Both the position numbers and the translations under genes were made by a program. Below the pieces are notes generated by a model that was not told the DNA's origin, did no database searches, and saw only the letters and a program-made list of their open reading frames with translations. Positions 1 to 6,427 of a stretch of 7,509 bases of DNA are shown in pieces. Within the stretch, counting starts at the first letter, position 1. The number at the start of each line of letters is the position of its first letter. This DNA is from Candidatus Falkowiibacteriota bacterium (lineage in GTDB: Archaea > Iainarchaeota > Iainarchaeia > Iainarchaeales > GCA-2688035): contig JAFCBY010000055.1 of assembly GCA_017610485.1 (NCBI GenBank), positions 1-7,509 on the forward strand, given 5' to 3'.

Positions 1-152
1 AAATATGCGAAAAAGCGGCAGAGGACTGCATGAAAAAGGGGCTGCACACCGCTGACGCAATAATTTACAGGACCGCGTTAGAGGAAAACGCAAAAGTGCT
101 TACCCTTGACAATGACTTTAAAGAGCTTGCTGGCGTGCAAATATTGAAGTAG
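1..152 (+). CDS. PIN-domain ribonuclease (VapC-like), C-terminal part
   Basis: Partial gene cut by the left edge; the reading frame begins with the ATA codon at base 3 and ends with TAG at 150-152, leaving 49 residues. The sequence reads as the end of a PIN domain: a helix with TADAIIYRTALEENA, then a beta strand VLTLDNDF and a last strand GVQIL. In PIN nucleases (toxins of VapBC modules, or RNA-processing enzymes) the Asp of the ADA motif and the Asp of the T-x-D-x-D-F motif belong to the metal-binding acidic cluster; these are the Asp codons at 54-56, 108-110 and 114-116. The N-terminal catalytic Asp and any antitoxin gene lie outside the window, so toxin status cannot be judged. The gene converges on the surface-protein operon that ends at 214. 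Confidence 0.8.
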   Translation, partial: ICEKAAEDCMKKGLHTADAIIYRTALEENAKVLTLDNDFKELAGVQILK

Positions 153-154
153 GA

Positions 155-175
155 GGCGGGCATTGAAAGCCCGCC
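155..175. terminator. GC-rich hairpin in convergent intergenic gap
   Basis: A perfect 7-bp stem GGCGGGC (155-161) / GCCCGCC (169-175) with a 7-nt loop lies 2 nt after the PIN gene stop. It is followed by AAAAA on the plus strand, so it lacks the U-tract of a bacterial-type terminator directly after the stem. It could pause transcription from either side or protect the 3' end of either mRNA. Function is inferred from position and pairing only. Confidence 0.45.
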
Positions 176-196
176 AAAAACAATTATCCTATTTAC

Positions 197-202
197 TTTT
201 TT
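197..202 (+). terminator. T-run, likely archaeal terminator for the PIN gene
   Basis: A run of six T on the plus strand lies 45 nt after the PIN stop and before the end of the convergent operon. Archaeal RNA polymerase typically terminates at short oligo-T tracts without needing a hairpin, so this is a plausible end for the PIN transcript. Confidence 0.35.
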
Positions 203-213
203 CCCTTGCCTGC

Positions 214-2508
214 TTACTTCTTCCTTGCCTTTCTCTTTGAGGCCTTCTTCTTTGCTGGCTTCTTCCTTGCCGGCTTTTTAACCTCTTTGGCAAGAGACCT
301 TAAAGACTTGTGCTTGCCGATTTCCTCGAGCTTCCTTCCCGGAAGGTCTTGGACTTCGTTCACAAGGTGCTTCAGGCCCGACTCTGACCTTGAACCAGAC
401 TCTGAGCGAAGCGCAATGGCTGCAAAGACCACTATTACTATGAGGACTATTGCCGCAAGCAGCAGATCATCCACTCCTGCAAGGCTGAACAAGCCAGCCA
501 AAATGTCCTCTGAATCGCTTTCTGAAACCTCTACAGGTGTTTCCAACAATCCCTGGTTTGTTTCAAGTTTCAGAACCACCAATTCAGGCAGCTCTTCGCC
601 CTCGGCCAAAAAGATGGTCATAGAAACCTCGACTGTTTCCTCTGTTTTCAGGGTTGCTGGCTCGAATTCAAACACTGCGTTCAGGTCGGCTGCGGAAACG
701 CTCGATATTTCGAGTGTCTTGGTTCCCTGGTTTGAGATTTCAACCTTGACTTTTGCGCTTTCTTCCAAAAGTTCTTCAACAGTTGCCTTTCCCTCAATGC
801 TGATTGCCGGCCTTTCCTCTACGCCGTTGTCGTCCGGCTCCTGGGGCTCTGGCTCTGTCCCTTTTTCAAAGCCAAATGTGCTTATTTCAATCTTTCTGTT
901 GAAGGTTCGTTCCTTTCCCCTGATTGAGGCTGTTGCAGTGTAGATTCCCTCTTCGAGGTCGAACGGTGGGGCGATGTAGAAGTATGCCTCCTGCTCCTGC
1001 CCTGCGTCCAGGGCTGCCTGCTTTGGCTCTGTGTTGACCCAGTCAGGGCCTGTTATTGAAATTACTGCGTTTTGGCCCCTTTCGCCCAAATTTGTTATTT
1101 TGGCTGTGAAGACCTTGCTCTTGCAGTCTTCGTCCAGCTCTATTTTTTCGTTCAGGCCATCCCAGTCTACTGCCAAAGAGAAGCAGTCAACTGCTTCAAG
1201 CTCCAAATCCTGCCTTGCTGAGAAGTTTTCGCCGCTTGCCTCAAACCTGAATTCCTTTTTTCCAGGCTTTTCCTTGGATAGGTCAATCTCTACTGAAACA
1301 GTTTTTGTTTCGCCCCTGTTTATCACAGTGCTTGACGGTGAAATGATGCTGTCAAGGCCTGTGACGCGAATGTTTGCCTCAACTGGCTCAATTGCTTCAT
1401 TCTTTACTGAAAAGGTGTAGACCGGGTTTCTTTCAACGCATACTACTGTCTTTTCTTCGATGTCCTTGTTGTCAAGCTTTACTGCCTTTGCCGTTACATT
1501 GTAGCATTCTTGAAGCGCAACTTTCACCCTTTTCATGGTGGTCTTGTTGAACTTTTCAGAGTAGGCCTTTACTGTGAACTCATAGGTCTTTTTCTCTGCG
1601 TTTGTCTTGGAGAAAACGATTCTTGCAGTCCTTTCCTCACCTGTCTCTATTCCGAGTTCGCTTGGCTGAATGCTTGCCCAGTCAAGGTTCCCGATGCTCA
1701 GCCTTACGCTGTCTTCCAGCAGGCCACTGTTCCTGATTTCAATTTCTTCCGAGGTGGCCTTTTCTGCGCAGGCGACCATTTTTTCCGCTTGGATTTCGAT
1801 GCCTTGCCTGTCTTCTATTTCAAGCGAGGCCGTTCTCTTGATTGAAAAGTCTGTTCCGAGAAGCTCTGCTTCCACTGTAAAGGGGTAGTTTTTAACTTCT
1901 GCCCTGCAGGGTGGCTTGACCATGAGCTCTATCTCCCTTGTTTGGCCGCCGTCAAGGCTGACTCTGTCGCTTTGGAGGTTTTCCCAGGATGATGGCAGTC
2001 CTTCAACGCTTAGCCTGACTTCTTCATTCCACTGCCCTGCATTCCTTATCCTGATGTCGAAATAGCTTTCCTCGCACTGTGCTGCTCCCTGGCTTTTTGG
2101 GATTATCTCCAAGCCCAGTATTCTGCTTTCGGTTATGTCAACGTTGATTTCCTTGTAAAGCGTTTCCCTGCCGTCAATCTCAATTCTTATCACATAGTCG
2201 GTTGGCCTGACATAACAGGTCTGTGGCTTTACAAGCGCATACAATTCTGCCGATTTCTTTCCTTCAACGGAAATTTCCAGGGCGTCTTCACCAACCCACT
2301 TTCCGTTGATGTTGATCCAGTCACTGTTCTCTCCAACAGCCTTGATTGTGTATGTTCTGGTCCTTGAACTGTCGTTGTAAAGCGTGTAAACCACGTTTTT
2401 TCCACTTTCGCAGTCCATTGAAAGTGAAAAGTCTCCATTTAGCGTTACAGCGCTTGCGCTTCCCAAAAGGAAGAGCAGAGCTGCTAAAACCAATATTCTT
2501 TTGTCCAT
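214..2508 (-). CDS. Membrane-anchored multi-Ig-like surface protein with Lys/Arg-rich cytoplasmic tail
   Basis: A 764-residue exported protein, last gene of a three-gene operon. Residues 1-20 form a signal peptide (hydrophobic core, cleavage likely after ASA20). Residues 21-543 contain about five consecutive Ig-like beta-sandwich units of roughly 100-110 residues. Several of them begin near a Cys, and phrases such as RIRNAGQWNEEVRLSVEGLP recall archaeal NEW3/CARDB-like domains (COG1470-type membrane proteins). A Pro/Glu-rich linker (544-568) leads to a sixth Ig-like unit (569-667), a Leu-Ala-Gly-rich segment (668-679) and one transmembrane helix (about 680-700). The 64-residue cytoplasmic tail ends in a segment where 18 of the last 33 residues are Lys or Arg, with PAKKKA-type runs like histone H1. 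Several N-x-S/T sequons suggest glycosylation. No catalytic motif was seen. The ATG at 2508 has a GGGGGT ribosome site 9 nt upstream and lies 7 nt after the preceding stop. The substrate or partner is unknown; an adhesive or envelope role is inferred. Confidence 0.85.
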   Translation of the reverse strand: MDKRILVLAALLFLLGSASAVTLNGDFSLSMDCESGKNVVYTLYNDSSRTRTYTIKAVGENSDWININGKWVGEDALEISVEGKKSAELYALVKPQTCYVRPTDYVIRIEIDGRETLYKEINVDITESRILGLEIIPKSQGAAQCEESYFDIRIRNAGQWNEEVRLSVEGLPSSWENLQSDRVSLDGGQTREIELMVKPPCRAEVKNYPFTVEAELLGTDFSIKRTASLEIEDRQGIEIQAEKMVACAEKATSEEIEIRNSGLLEDSVRLSIGNLDWASIQPSELGIETGEERTARIVFSKTNAEKKTYEFTVKAYSEKFNKTTMKRVKVALQECYNVTAKAVKLDNKDIEEKTVVCVERNPVYTFSVKNEAIEPVEANIRVTGLDSIISPSSTVINRGETKTVSVEIDLSKEKPGKKEFRFEASGENFSARQDLELEAVDCFSLAVDWDGLNEKIELDEDCKSKVFTAKITNLGERGQNAVISITGPDWVNTEPKQAALDAGQEQEAYFYIAPPFDLEEGIYTATASIRGKERTFNRKIEISTFGFEKGTEPEPQEPDDNGVEERPAISIEGKATVEELLEESAKVKVEISNQGTKTLEISSVSAADLNAVFEFEPATLKTEETVEVSMTIFLAEGEELPELVVLKLETNQGLLETPVEVSESDSEDILAGLFSLAGVDDLLLAAIVLIVIVVFAAIALRSESGSRSESGLKHLVNEVQDLPGRKLEEIGKHKSLRSLAKEVKKPARKKPAKKKASKRKARKK

Positions 2509-2515
2509 CTAATTT

Positions 2516-4342
2516 TTACCCCCTTATCCAAGATTCATCTTCTTTTTTTGCTGTGTCGGGCTTTTTAACGGCTCTTGCAACAAGTACAACAACCAGAATT
2601 ACTATGATTAGGCCTGCCAGGCCAAGAAGGGCCGAGCCGCCTATTGCGTAGAGGCCCGCCAGTCCGGCAAGGTCTTCTTCCGCCTCTTCAACTGTGAGGC
2701 TGACATCCCTTTCCTCGGTTTTTCCCTCGAAGAAAAGTTGCAGTACTGCCTCATAGCTGTCTGCTGTTTCTTCCCCTGCCCTTACAACCAATTCAACTTC
2801 TTTTTCTTCGTATGGCTGCAGGGAAATTCCTGTTTCGGCCTCTGCTTCAATGCCTTTGGGAAGGTCAACAAGCGTTAGTTCAATGCCTGAAGCGGAAACG
2901 CCTGAGTTGTTCTTTAAGGTGACCAAAAGGCCTTTCTCAGAGTTTTCGTCCATTCTAAACGAGCTTGCATAGCTCACAATGTCTACGTCGGCATCTTCAT
3001 CAGGCTCTTCGTCCGGCCTGTATTCCTCAACAACCCTGAAGCGAAGCTCTTTTTCCACAAAGTCGTCCTCTGTCCCGACTTGGAGAATGAGAACATAATC
3101 TTCCTCAAGAGCACTTGGCATTATGTTAACACTGACATAGATTTCTTTCTCTGTTCTCCTCTCAAGGGTTACCTCGTCAAGGCTCAGGTCTGCATCTATG
3201 TAGATGTAGTCATTGTCCAGGTCAAGTGAAAACTCTTCCCAGTAGTCCCCCTCGTTTTCGAGCAGAATAGTGAAAACAACGCTTTCGTAGTGCTTTACCA
3301 CAAAATCGTTTTCTTTTACCTGCACCGAGGTCAAATGCTCCTTTTCAGGTGTTACGCAAACATCTTTCTCGATTTCGTGCTTGCTGTTCCAAACGCGCAG
3401 CCTTACATCGTAGTCTTCAACCCTTGTTTTTTGGTCTGCTGAAACCTCGAAGTAAAACTCGCGTTCCTCAAAGGCGTCAAGCCAGGCGCTACTTGTCTGG
3501 AGTTTTGTGTCAAGCTCGCTTCCAACGCTGAAGTAGACCTTTTGCTCTTCGTCCTGGCTGTTCCTAACCCCGAAGTAAATCCTTTCCTCTTCCTCTTTCT
3601 CTATGCCAAAGCACCCTGTCTTAGGCAGCCTCACGGAGAACTCTGCCCTGTCTTCCTCCGAGCATTTTTCAACGTCGATTGAAACCGTTTCCTTAATGCT
3701 CTCGTCGTCTGTTGTGGCATACATCGTTACCTGGTGCCTGCCAACACTGCTGTAGGGCGAAGGGTGAATTCTAAGCTCAACATGCCTTTCCTGGAAGGGT
3801 CCTAAATTGAGGCTGCTTGTCTCAAAGTACGGCAGCAGCATTTCGTTATCTGCTCTAAGCCTAACCCTCTTGAATTCGTCGCTGTTGTTCCTGACAAGGA
3901 CGTTTATGTGCTCGGTCTTTCCCCTGCACACGTCGTTGGGGTAGGCAACAAGCTCGATTTCCGATTCCTGGCCAACGCGCACGGTTATTTTTGCCTGCTC
4001 ATCGCCGTCATCGGACTCTGCCAATAGCATAACAGTGCTTCTTCCCTGGGGCGCGTTTCTCGTCCTGATTGTGGCAGTAATCCAGGTTGACTCCAGCCTG
4101 TTGAGGCAGAAAAAGTCGTCGCTTAAGGTTGTTCTAATGTAATACTCGTCCTGTGTTGTATCAAGGCTGACGCAGGTCCTGTCGTATGAAAGGTTCCTTA
4201 CCCTGAACCTTATGCCAATGCTGTCGTTCCTTGAAATGTTCACTGTCTCTGTTTCCGGCGAAATCGATATTTCGGCAAATGTGCCGGACGCCATCAACAA
4301 AAGAATGAATGCTGATAGAATGATTGTTGTCCAATGTTTCAT
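2516..4342 (-). CDS. Membrane-anchored multi-Ig-like surface protein, acidic
   Basis: A 608-residue exported protein, middle gene of the operon. The signal peptide spans residues 1-23 (cleavage likely after TFA23). Residues 24-438 hold about four Ig-like beta-sandwich domains, recognisable by repeated phrases such as INVLVRNNSDEFKRVRLRAD and VFTILLENEGDYWEEFSLDL. A very acidic linker with DEEPDEDADVD (about 439-454) and a fifth Ig-like domain (455-557) follow. After a Leu-Ala-Gly-rich stretch (558-566), one transmembrane helix (about 567-588) is followed by a 20-residue charged cytoplasmic tail. Scattered Cys residues could form disulfides outside the cell, and several N-x-S/T sequons are present. 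The domain style resembles archaeal COG1470/NEW3-like proteins, and no enzymatic motif is visible. The ATG overlaps the upstream stop as ATGA (4339-4342), and GGAGGT lies 6 nt before the start, indicating coupled translation. The biochemical role is unknown; it probably works with its two neighbours at the cell surface. Confidence 0.85.
   Translation of the reverse strand: MKHWTTIILSAFILLLMASGTFAEISISPETETVNISRNDSIGIRFRVRNLSYDRTCVSLDTTQDEYYIRTTLSDDFFCLNRLESTWITATIRTRNAPQGRSTVMLLAESDDGDEQAKITVRVGQESEIELVAYPNDVCRGKTEHINVLVRNNSDEFKRVRLRADNEMLLPYFETSSLNLGPFQERHVELRIHPSPYSSVGRHQVTMYATTDDESIKETVSIDVEKCSEEDRAEFSVRLPKTGCFGIEKEEEERIYFGVRNSQDEEQKVYFSVGSELDTKLQTSSAWLDAFEEREFYFEVSADQKTRVEDYDVRLRVWNSKHEIEKDVCVTPEKEHLTSVQVKENDFVVKHYESVVFTILLENEGDYWEEFSLDLDNDYIYIDADLSLDEVTLERRTEKEIYVSVNIMPSALEEDYVLILQVGTEDDFVEKELRFRVVEEYRPDEEPDEDADVDIVSYASSFRMDENSEKGLLVTLKNNSGVSASGIELTLVDLPKGIEAEAETGISLQPYEEKEVELVVRAGEETADSYEAVLQLFFEGKTEERDVSLTVEEAEEDLAGLAGLYAIGGSALLGLAGLIIVILVVVLVARAVKKPDTAKKEDESWIRG
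2518..2523 (-). promoter_or_regulatory. Shine-Dalgarno site for the 764-residue protein
   Basis: GGGGGT on the minus strand, 9 nt before the ATG at 2508, overlaps the end of the 608-residue gene. It supports the chosen start of the third operon gene. Confidence 0.55.
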
Positions 4343-4890
4343 TTTCTTACCTCCAAGCGTTTTATGAAGCGAGCAATAAATGCAATCAAGAGAATTGCTG
4401 CAATTGCCATAAGAACAAAATTGAATGCGTTTTCAACCGTGAGAAATTCTGTTGCCACACCGTAAAAGCCGGCAAGCGAAACAAAGCCCGTGCTGTTCTC
4501 GGAAGCAGGCTCTTCCCCTTCCTCAATTTCCTTAAACATTACCCTTATCTTTCTGGACGTTGTCTCCCCGTCCAGTTCCACTTCCAGGGTTGTCTCAAAA
4601 GTGTTTCCCACAAAAGATTCGTCGTGCGCAATAGAAACAGTTGACGTTACAGCGCTTTCCGACCTAATGGTGCCGGACGAAGGGCTTACTTCAATCTCAA
4701 ACGGGCCAAACAGCCTGACTGAAAAATCTTCTTCGCCAAAACCCTCGTTAAAAATTTCAACGTCAAAATCCTTCTGCTCCTGGTTTACAACAACGGTTGC
4801 TGGTGCCTCAACAAAAGCAGCATATGAAGCAACGCTGAACAAAACCAGTATCAAAGCCAAGGCAAGAAGCTTTTTCAAACAAATCCCCAC
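4339..4890 (-). CDS. Small membrane-anchored single-Ig-like surface protein
   Basis: A protein of 183 residues, first gene of the surface operon. A basic and hydrophobic signal peptide ends near SYA24. One Ig-like beta-sandwich domain follows (about 25-123), with typical phrases VVVNQEQKDFDVEIFNEGF and FEIEVSPSSGTI. Then come an acidic linker with EEIEEGEEP, the segment TGFVSLAGFYG (134-144) and one transmembrane helix (about 155-173) with a short basic tail ending at 183. The start is uncertain. The GTG at 4890 is the farthest possible start, because a TGA at 4894-4896 closes the frame upstream, but it lacks a clear ribosome site. The TTG at 4878 would have GGGG 6 nt upstream and would put Lys-Lys right after the initiator, as is common in signal peptides. 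The stop overlaps the next gene's ATG. Function is unknown; it may be the small subunit of a surface complex with the next two genes. Confidence 0.8.
   Translation of the reverse strand: MGICLKKLLALALILVLFSVASYAAFVEAPATVVVNQEQKDFDVEIFNEGFGEEDFSVRLFGPFEIEVSPSSGTIRSESAVTSTVSIAHDESFVGNTFETTLEVELDGETTSRKIRVMFKEIEEGEEPASENSTGFVSLAGFYGVATEFLTVENAFNFVLMAIAAILLIAFIARFIKRLEVRK
4349..4354 (-). promoter_or_regulatory. Strong Shine-Dalgarno site for the 608-residue protein
   Basis: GGAGGT on the minus strand, 6 nt before the ATG at 4342, lies inside the last codons of the upstream gene. It fixes the start of the second operon gene and, with the ATGA overlap, supports translational coupling. Confidence 0.75.
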
Positions 4891-4937
4891 AATTCAAAGC
4901 ATGTTATGTATCAAATTAACTAATTCACTATGCATTG

Positions 4938-4947
4938 TTATATATAA
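4938..4947 (-). promoter_or_regulatory. TATA box for the surface-protein operon
   Basis: TTATATATAA, the core of the perfect palindrome GTTATATATAAC (4937-4948), lies 48-57 nt before the GTG at 4890. A transcript start about 25 nt downstream would fall near 4917, leaving a 5' leader of roughly 27-39 nt depending on the start codon. It is the best archaeal TATA match seen in the gap. Confidence 0.55.
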
Positions 4948-4965
4948 CTGCTGCTAGAGATTAAT

Positions 4966-4970
4966 AAAAA
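4966..4970 (-). terminator. Oligo-T tract after the regulator/HD transcription unit
   Basis: A TTTTT run on the minus strand lies just before the surface-operon promoter; a second T5 lies at 4996-5000. Either could end the transcript coming from the HTH-CBS/HD genes, so that the surface operon is started separately by its own TATA box. This is inferred from archaeal oligo-T termination. Confidence 0.3.
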
Positions 4971-5023
4971 GGTTTCGTTTGGCTTGTTATGGCGCAAAAA
5001 GGGAGCGGGTTTCTGCAATTTTC

Positions 5024-5165
5024 TTATCCAGGCACCTTTATTTCAACGGTTGGGGTTGCGGGAAACTTTGGGTTCTGGGGGGGGGAATTCCGGCCTTTCA
5101 GGGTCGTTGTCGGAGGCCACAACAATTGACTGCAGAATCCTCTCCTCGCTCTTTGACAAAGCCAT
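5024..5165 (-). pseudogene. Frameshifted N-terminal remnant, possibly of a PLP-dependent enzyme
   Basis: An ATG at 5165, 21 nt after the HD gene stop, opens a frame beginning MALSKSEERILQSIVVA. As written it ends after 40 residues at TGA (5043). The frame crosses a run of nine C on the minus strand (5077-5085). With eight C the frame would continue as NPKFPATPTVEIKVPG and stop at TAA (5024-5026), giving 46 residues. That corrected reading looks more protein-like than the actual one. The pattern of a charged N-terminal helix, then P-x-F and a TPT-x-x-x-KVPG strand, reminds me of the beginning of some fold-type II PLP enzymes related to threonine synthase, but this is recall, not a search. Resemblance stops abruptly after the PG, as at a deletion junction. 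The start has only a weak ribosome site (GAGAG). It could instead be a small intact gene of 40 codons. Position suggests it was once the third gene of the regulator/HD unit. Confidence 0.45.
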
Positions 5166-5186
5166 GCTAACTATACTCTCTTTTAT

Positions 5187-5762
5187 TTATTCTATGTATT
5201 CCTTCATGCTTTCTATCAGCAGCCTTATTGCCTCATACTTTGGCCTGGCAATCTCCTTTGCCTCTGGCAGGGTAAGCTTCTTGTTCCAGTTCCTGTCCAT
5301 TTTGGCTTCCATTTTTTCCACCGTGCTTTCAAACGAGTCCCCTGATCGAAGAAAGAAACTGAAGACGTCCAGAAAGCAGTCAAAGTGGGCCATTGCGTCT
5401 GCGCAGGCAACGATTTTTTCCTCGAGGCTTTCGGGTTCGGGTTCCTTTCTTCCCCTGTGCGTTAGGACACAGTATGACACTTTCTCAACGAATTCTTTGC
5501 CGCAGCCAAGGTCTTCAAGAATCTTTCTTGCTTCCTTTGCCCCAAGCAAGTGGTGGTCATTCGATGCTTTATATTCTTCCCTTTCCGAGGCCCTTCCAAT
5601 GTCATGCAAATAAGCTGCTGTTTCGACTACCTTCAAATCAGCTTCAAGCTTTTCGGCCAAGAGAAGCGCATTTTTTACCACCGGCAAAATGTGGTATTTG
5701 AAGTCTGCCCTGCAATACCTTTCCTCGGCAATCTTCCTGATTTGTTCAATGTTGCCGGTCAT
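5187..5762 (-). CDS. HD-domain metal-dependent phosphohydrolase
   Basis: A 191-residue soluble protein of the HD/HDIG superfamily (COG1418-like). The metal-binding pattern is complete by eye: His24 in YHILPVVKNA, His53-Asp54 in the AAYLHDIGR motif, His70/His71 in NDHHLLGA, His102 in VLTHRG and Asp122 in ACADAMAHFD. Such proteins are usually phosphatases or phosphodiesterases acting on nucleotides or other phosphoesters in the cytoplasm; the substrate cannot be read from sequence. The region after residue 125 is helical and probably completes the fold. The start ATG overlaps the stop of the HTH-CBS gene as ATGA (5759-5762), with only a weak ribosome site, so translation is probably coupled. 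The length is normal for a stand-alone HD protein. Pairing with an adenosyl-ligand-type regulator hints at nucleotide metabolism, but that is inference. Confidence 0.88.
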   Translation of the reverse strand: MTGNIEQIRKIAEERYCRADFKYHILPVVKNALLLAEKLEADLKVVETAAYLHDIGRASEREEYKASNDHHLLGAKEARKILEDLGCGKEFVEKVSYCVLTHRGRKEPEPESLEEKIVACADAMAHFDCFLDVFSFFLRSGDSFESTVEKMEAKMDRNWNKKLTLPEAKEIARPKYEAIRLLIESMKEYIE

Positions 5763-6313
5763 TTTATCATCTGCTTCAGCAAATCCGATTTTGTGATAAT
5801 GCCTGCGATTCTGCCCTTGTTTACTACGAGGACGGCGGAGCTGAATGCAAGCAGCTGCCTTACCGCAGTTTCCGGCATGTTTGGCTGGATGCTTGGCAGG
5901 GCTTCCTCCATGGCCTCATCTGCCCTTGCCTTTTCCACATCAACTTTTTCCGAATTGATTTTTGCGAGGATGCTTTTCTCACTGATGCTGCCAACAGGCC
6001 TGCCTTTGGAAAGGACCGGGATTTGGGAGAAGCCGTGCCTTTGCAGTGCCTTAATTGCCTTTTTCAAAGAGTCGTCTGCCTCCACAAATGCGACAGGACC
6101 TGTCATTATCTCCTTTGCTGTCTTCTCCTGCTTTGCGTGAAGCTTTTTCAGGCAGTCAAACAGTTTTTTGGCACGGCCGTAACTTGGCTCTATGGAGCCG
6201 GCCTCAATCTTTGCAATGAGGCTCTGGGAGACGCCGCTCTGGCTGGCGAGCTGGCTCTGGGTAAGGCCTGCGTTTAGCCTCTTTGCCTTTATCTCCCTAA
6301 GGTCTGGAAGCAT
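5759..6313 (-). CDS. HTH-type transcriptional regulator with tandem CBS domains
   Basis: A 184-residue regulator. Residues 5-58 form a Cro/CI-type HTH_3 domain with the typical GLTQSQLASQSGVSQSLIAKIEAG core. Residues about 66-122 form a first CBS domain (KEIMTGPV, then FSQIPVLSKGRPVGSISEKSI), and about 130-184 a second ending in the classic GIITKSDLL. This matches the archaeal family of predicted regulators with C-terminal CBS domains, which characteristically begin MLPDL-x-EI. CBS pairs generally sense adenosyl ligands such as AMP, ATP or SAM; the ligand here is unknown. The frame could open at a GTG at 6334, but that codon abuts the TATA-like box. Transcription would begin near 6313, so the ATG at 6313 is chosen and the mRNA is probably leaderless. 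The gene overlaps the HD gene by ATGA and is divergent from metK across a 128-nt gap. Confidence 0.88.
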   Translation of the reverse strand: MLPDLREIKAKRLNAGLTQSQLASQSGVSQSLIAKIEAGSIEPSYGRAKKLFDCLKKLHAKQEKTAKEIMTGPVAFVEADDSLKKAIKALQRHGFSQIPVLSKGRPVGSISEKSILAKINSEKVDVEKARADEAMEEALPSIQPNMPETAVRQLLAFSSAVLVVNKGRIAGIITKSDLLKQMIK

Positions 6314-6334
6314 ACTAGAATTGTACCAGAACAC

Positions 6335-6341
6335 TTTTTAA
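6335..6341 (-). promoter_or_regulatory. TATA-like box for the HTH-CBS/HD unit
   Basis: TTAAAAA on the minus strand, preceded by ACCC, is centred 25 nt before the ATG at 6313. That is the normal archaeal TATA-to-start distance, so the transcript would begin at the ATG itself. No ribosome site precedes this ATG, which agrees with a leaderless mRNA. Confidence 0.5.
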
Positions 6342-6376
6342 GGGTATTCAAATCGGAATAATTGAGTCATTTTGCA

Positions 6377-6418
6377 TTCAATTAAAAGCATTGCTTGGCT
6401 TTCTTTCATTTAATTGAA
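6377..6418. repeat. Perfect 10-bp inverted repeat, candidate operator
   Basis: TTCAATTAAA (6377-6386) and its exact reverse complement TTTAATTGAA (6409-6418) are separated by 22 nt, with arm centres 32 bp apart, close to three helical turns. Each arm is itself nearly palindromic. The pair lies between the divergent HTH-CBS gene and metK, just upstream of the metK ribosome site. It fits a two-site operator for a dimeric regulator, but AT-rich DNA makes chance pairing easier. Confidence 0.4.
6380..6387 (+). promoter_or_regulatory. Possible TATA box of metK
   Basis: AATTAAAA lies about 55-62 nt before the metK ATG. A transcript start 25 nt downstream (near 6408) would leave a 34-nt leader that includes the ribosome site. 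It overlaps the left arm of the inverted repeat, so a protein bound there could block TBP. TTTAATTG at 6409-6416 is an alternative box. Confidence 0.3.
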
Positions 6419-6427
6419 ACTTTTTTA

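Noticed and set aside
153..213. CRISPR repeat or tRNA in the convergent gap
   Set aside because: There is only one short hairpin, with no repeated units and no cloverleaf.
206..943. 245-codon open frame on the plus strand
   Set aside because: It is antisense to the 764-residue surface protein, begins with a low-complexity Phe-rich stretch that is just the complement of the Lys-rich tail, and resembles no family.
4990..5022. Continuation of the broken gene as KIAETRSLFAP in another frame
   Set aside because: It needs a second frameshift and is only 11 residues long; chance cannot be excluded, so it is not annotated.
4984..6140. Plus-strand frames of 209 and 196 codons
   Set aside because: They lie opposite the HD and HTH-CBS genes and are low-complexity Ser/Phe-rich shadows; the minus-strand proteins carry full family motifs.
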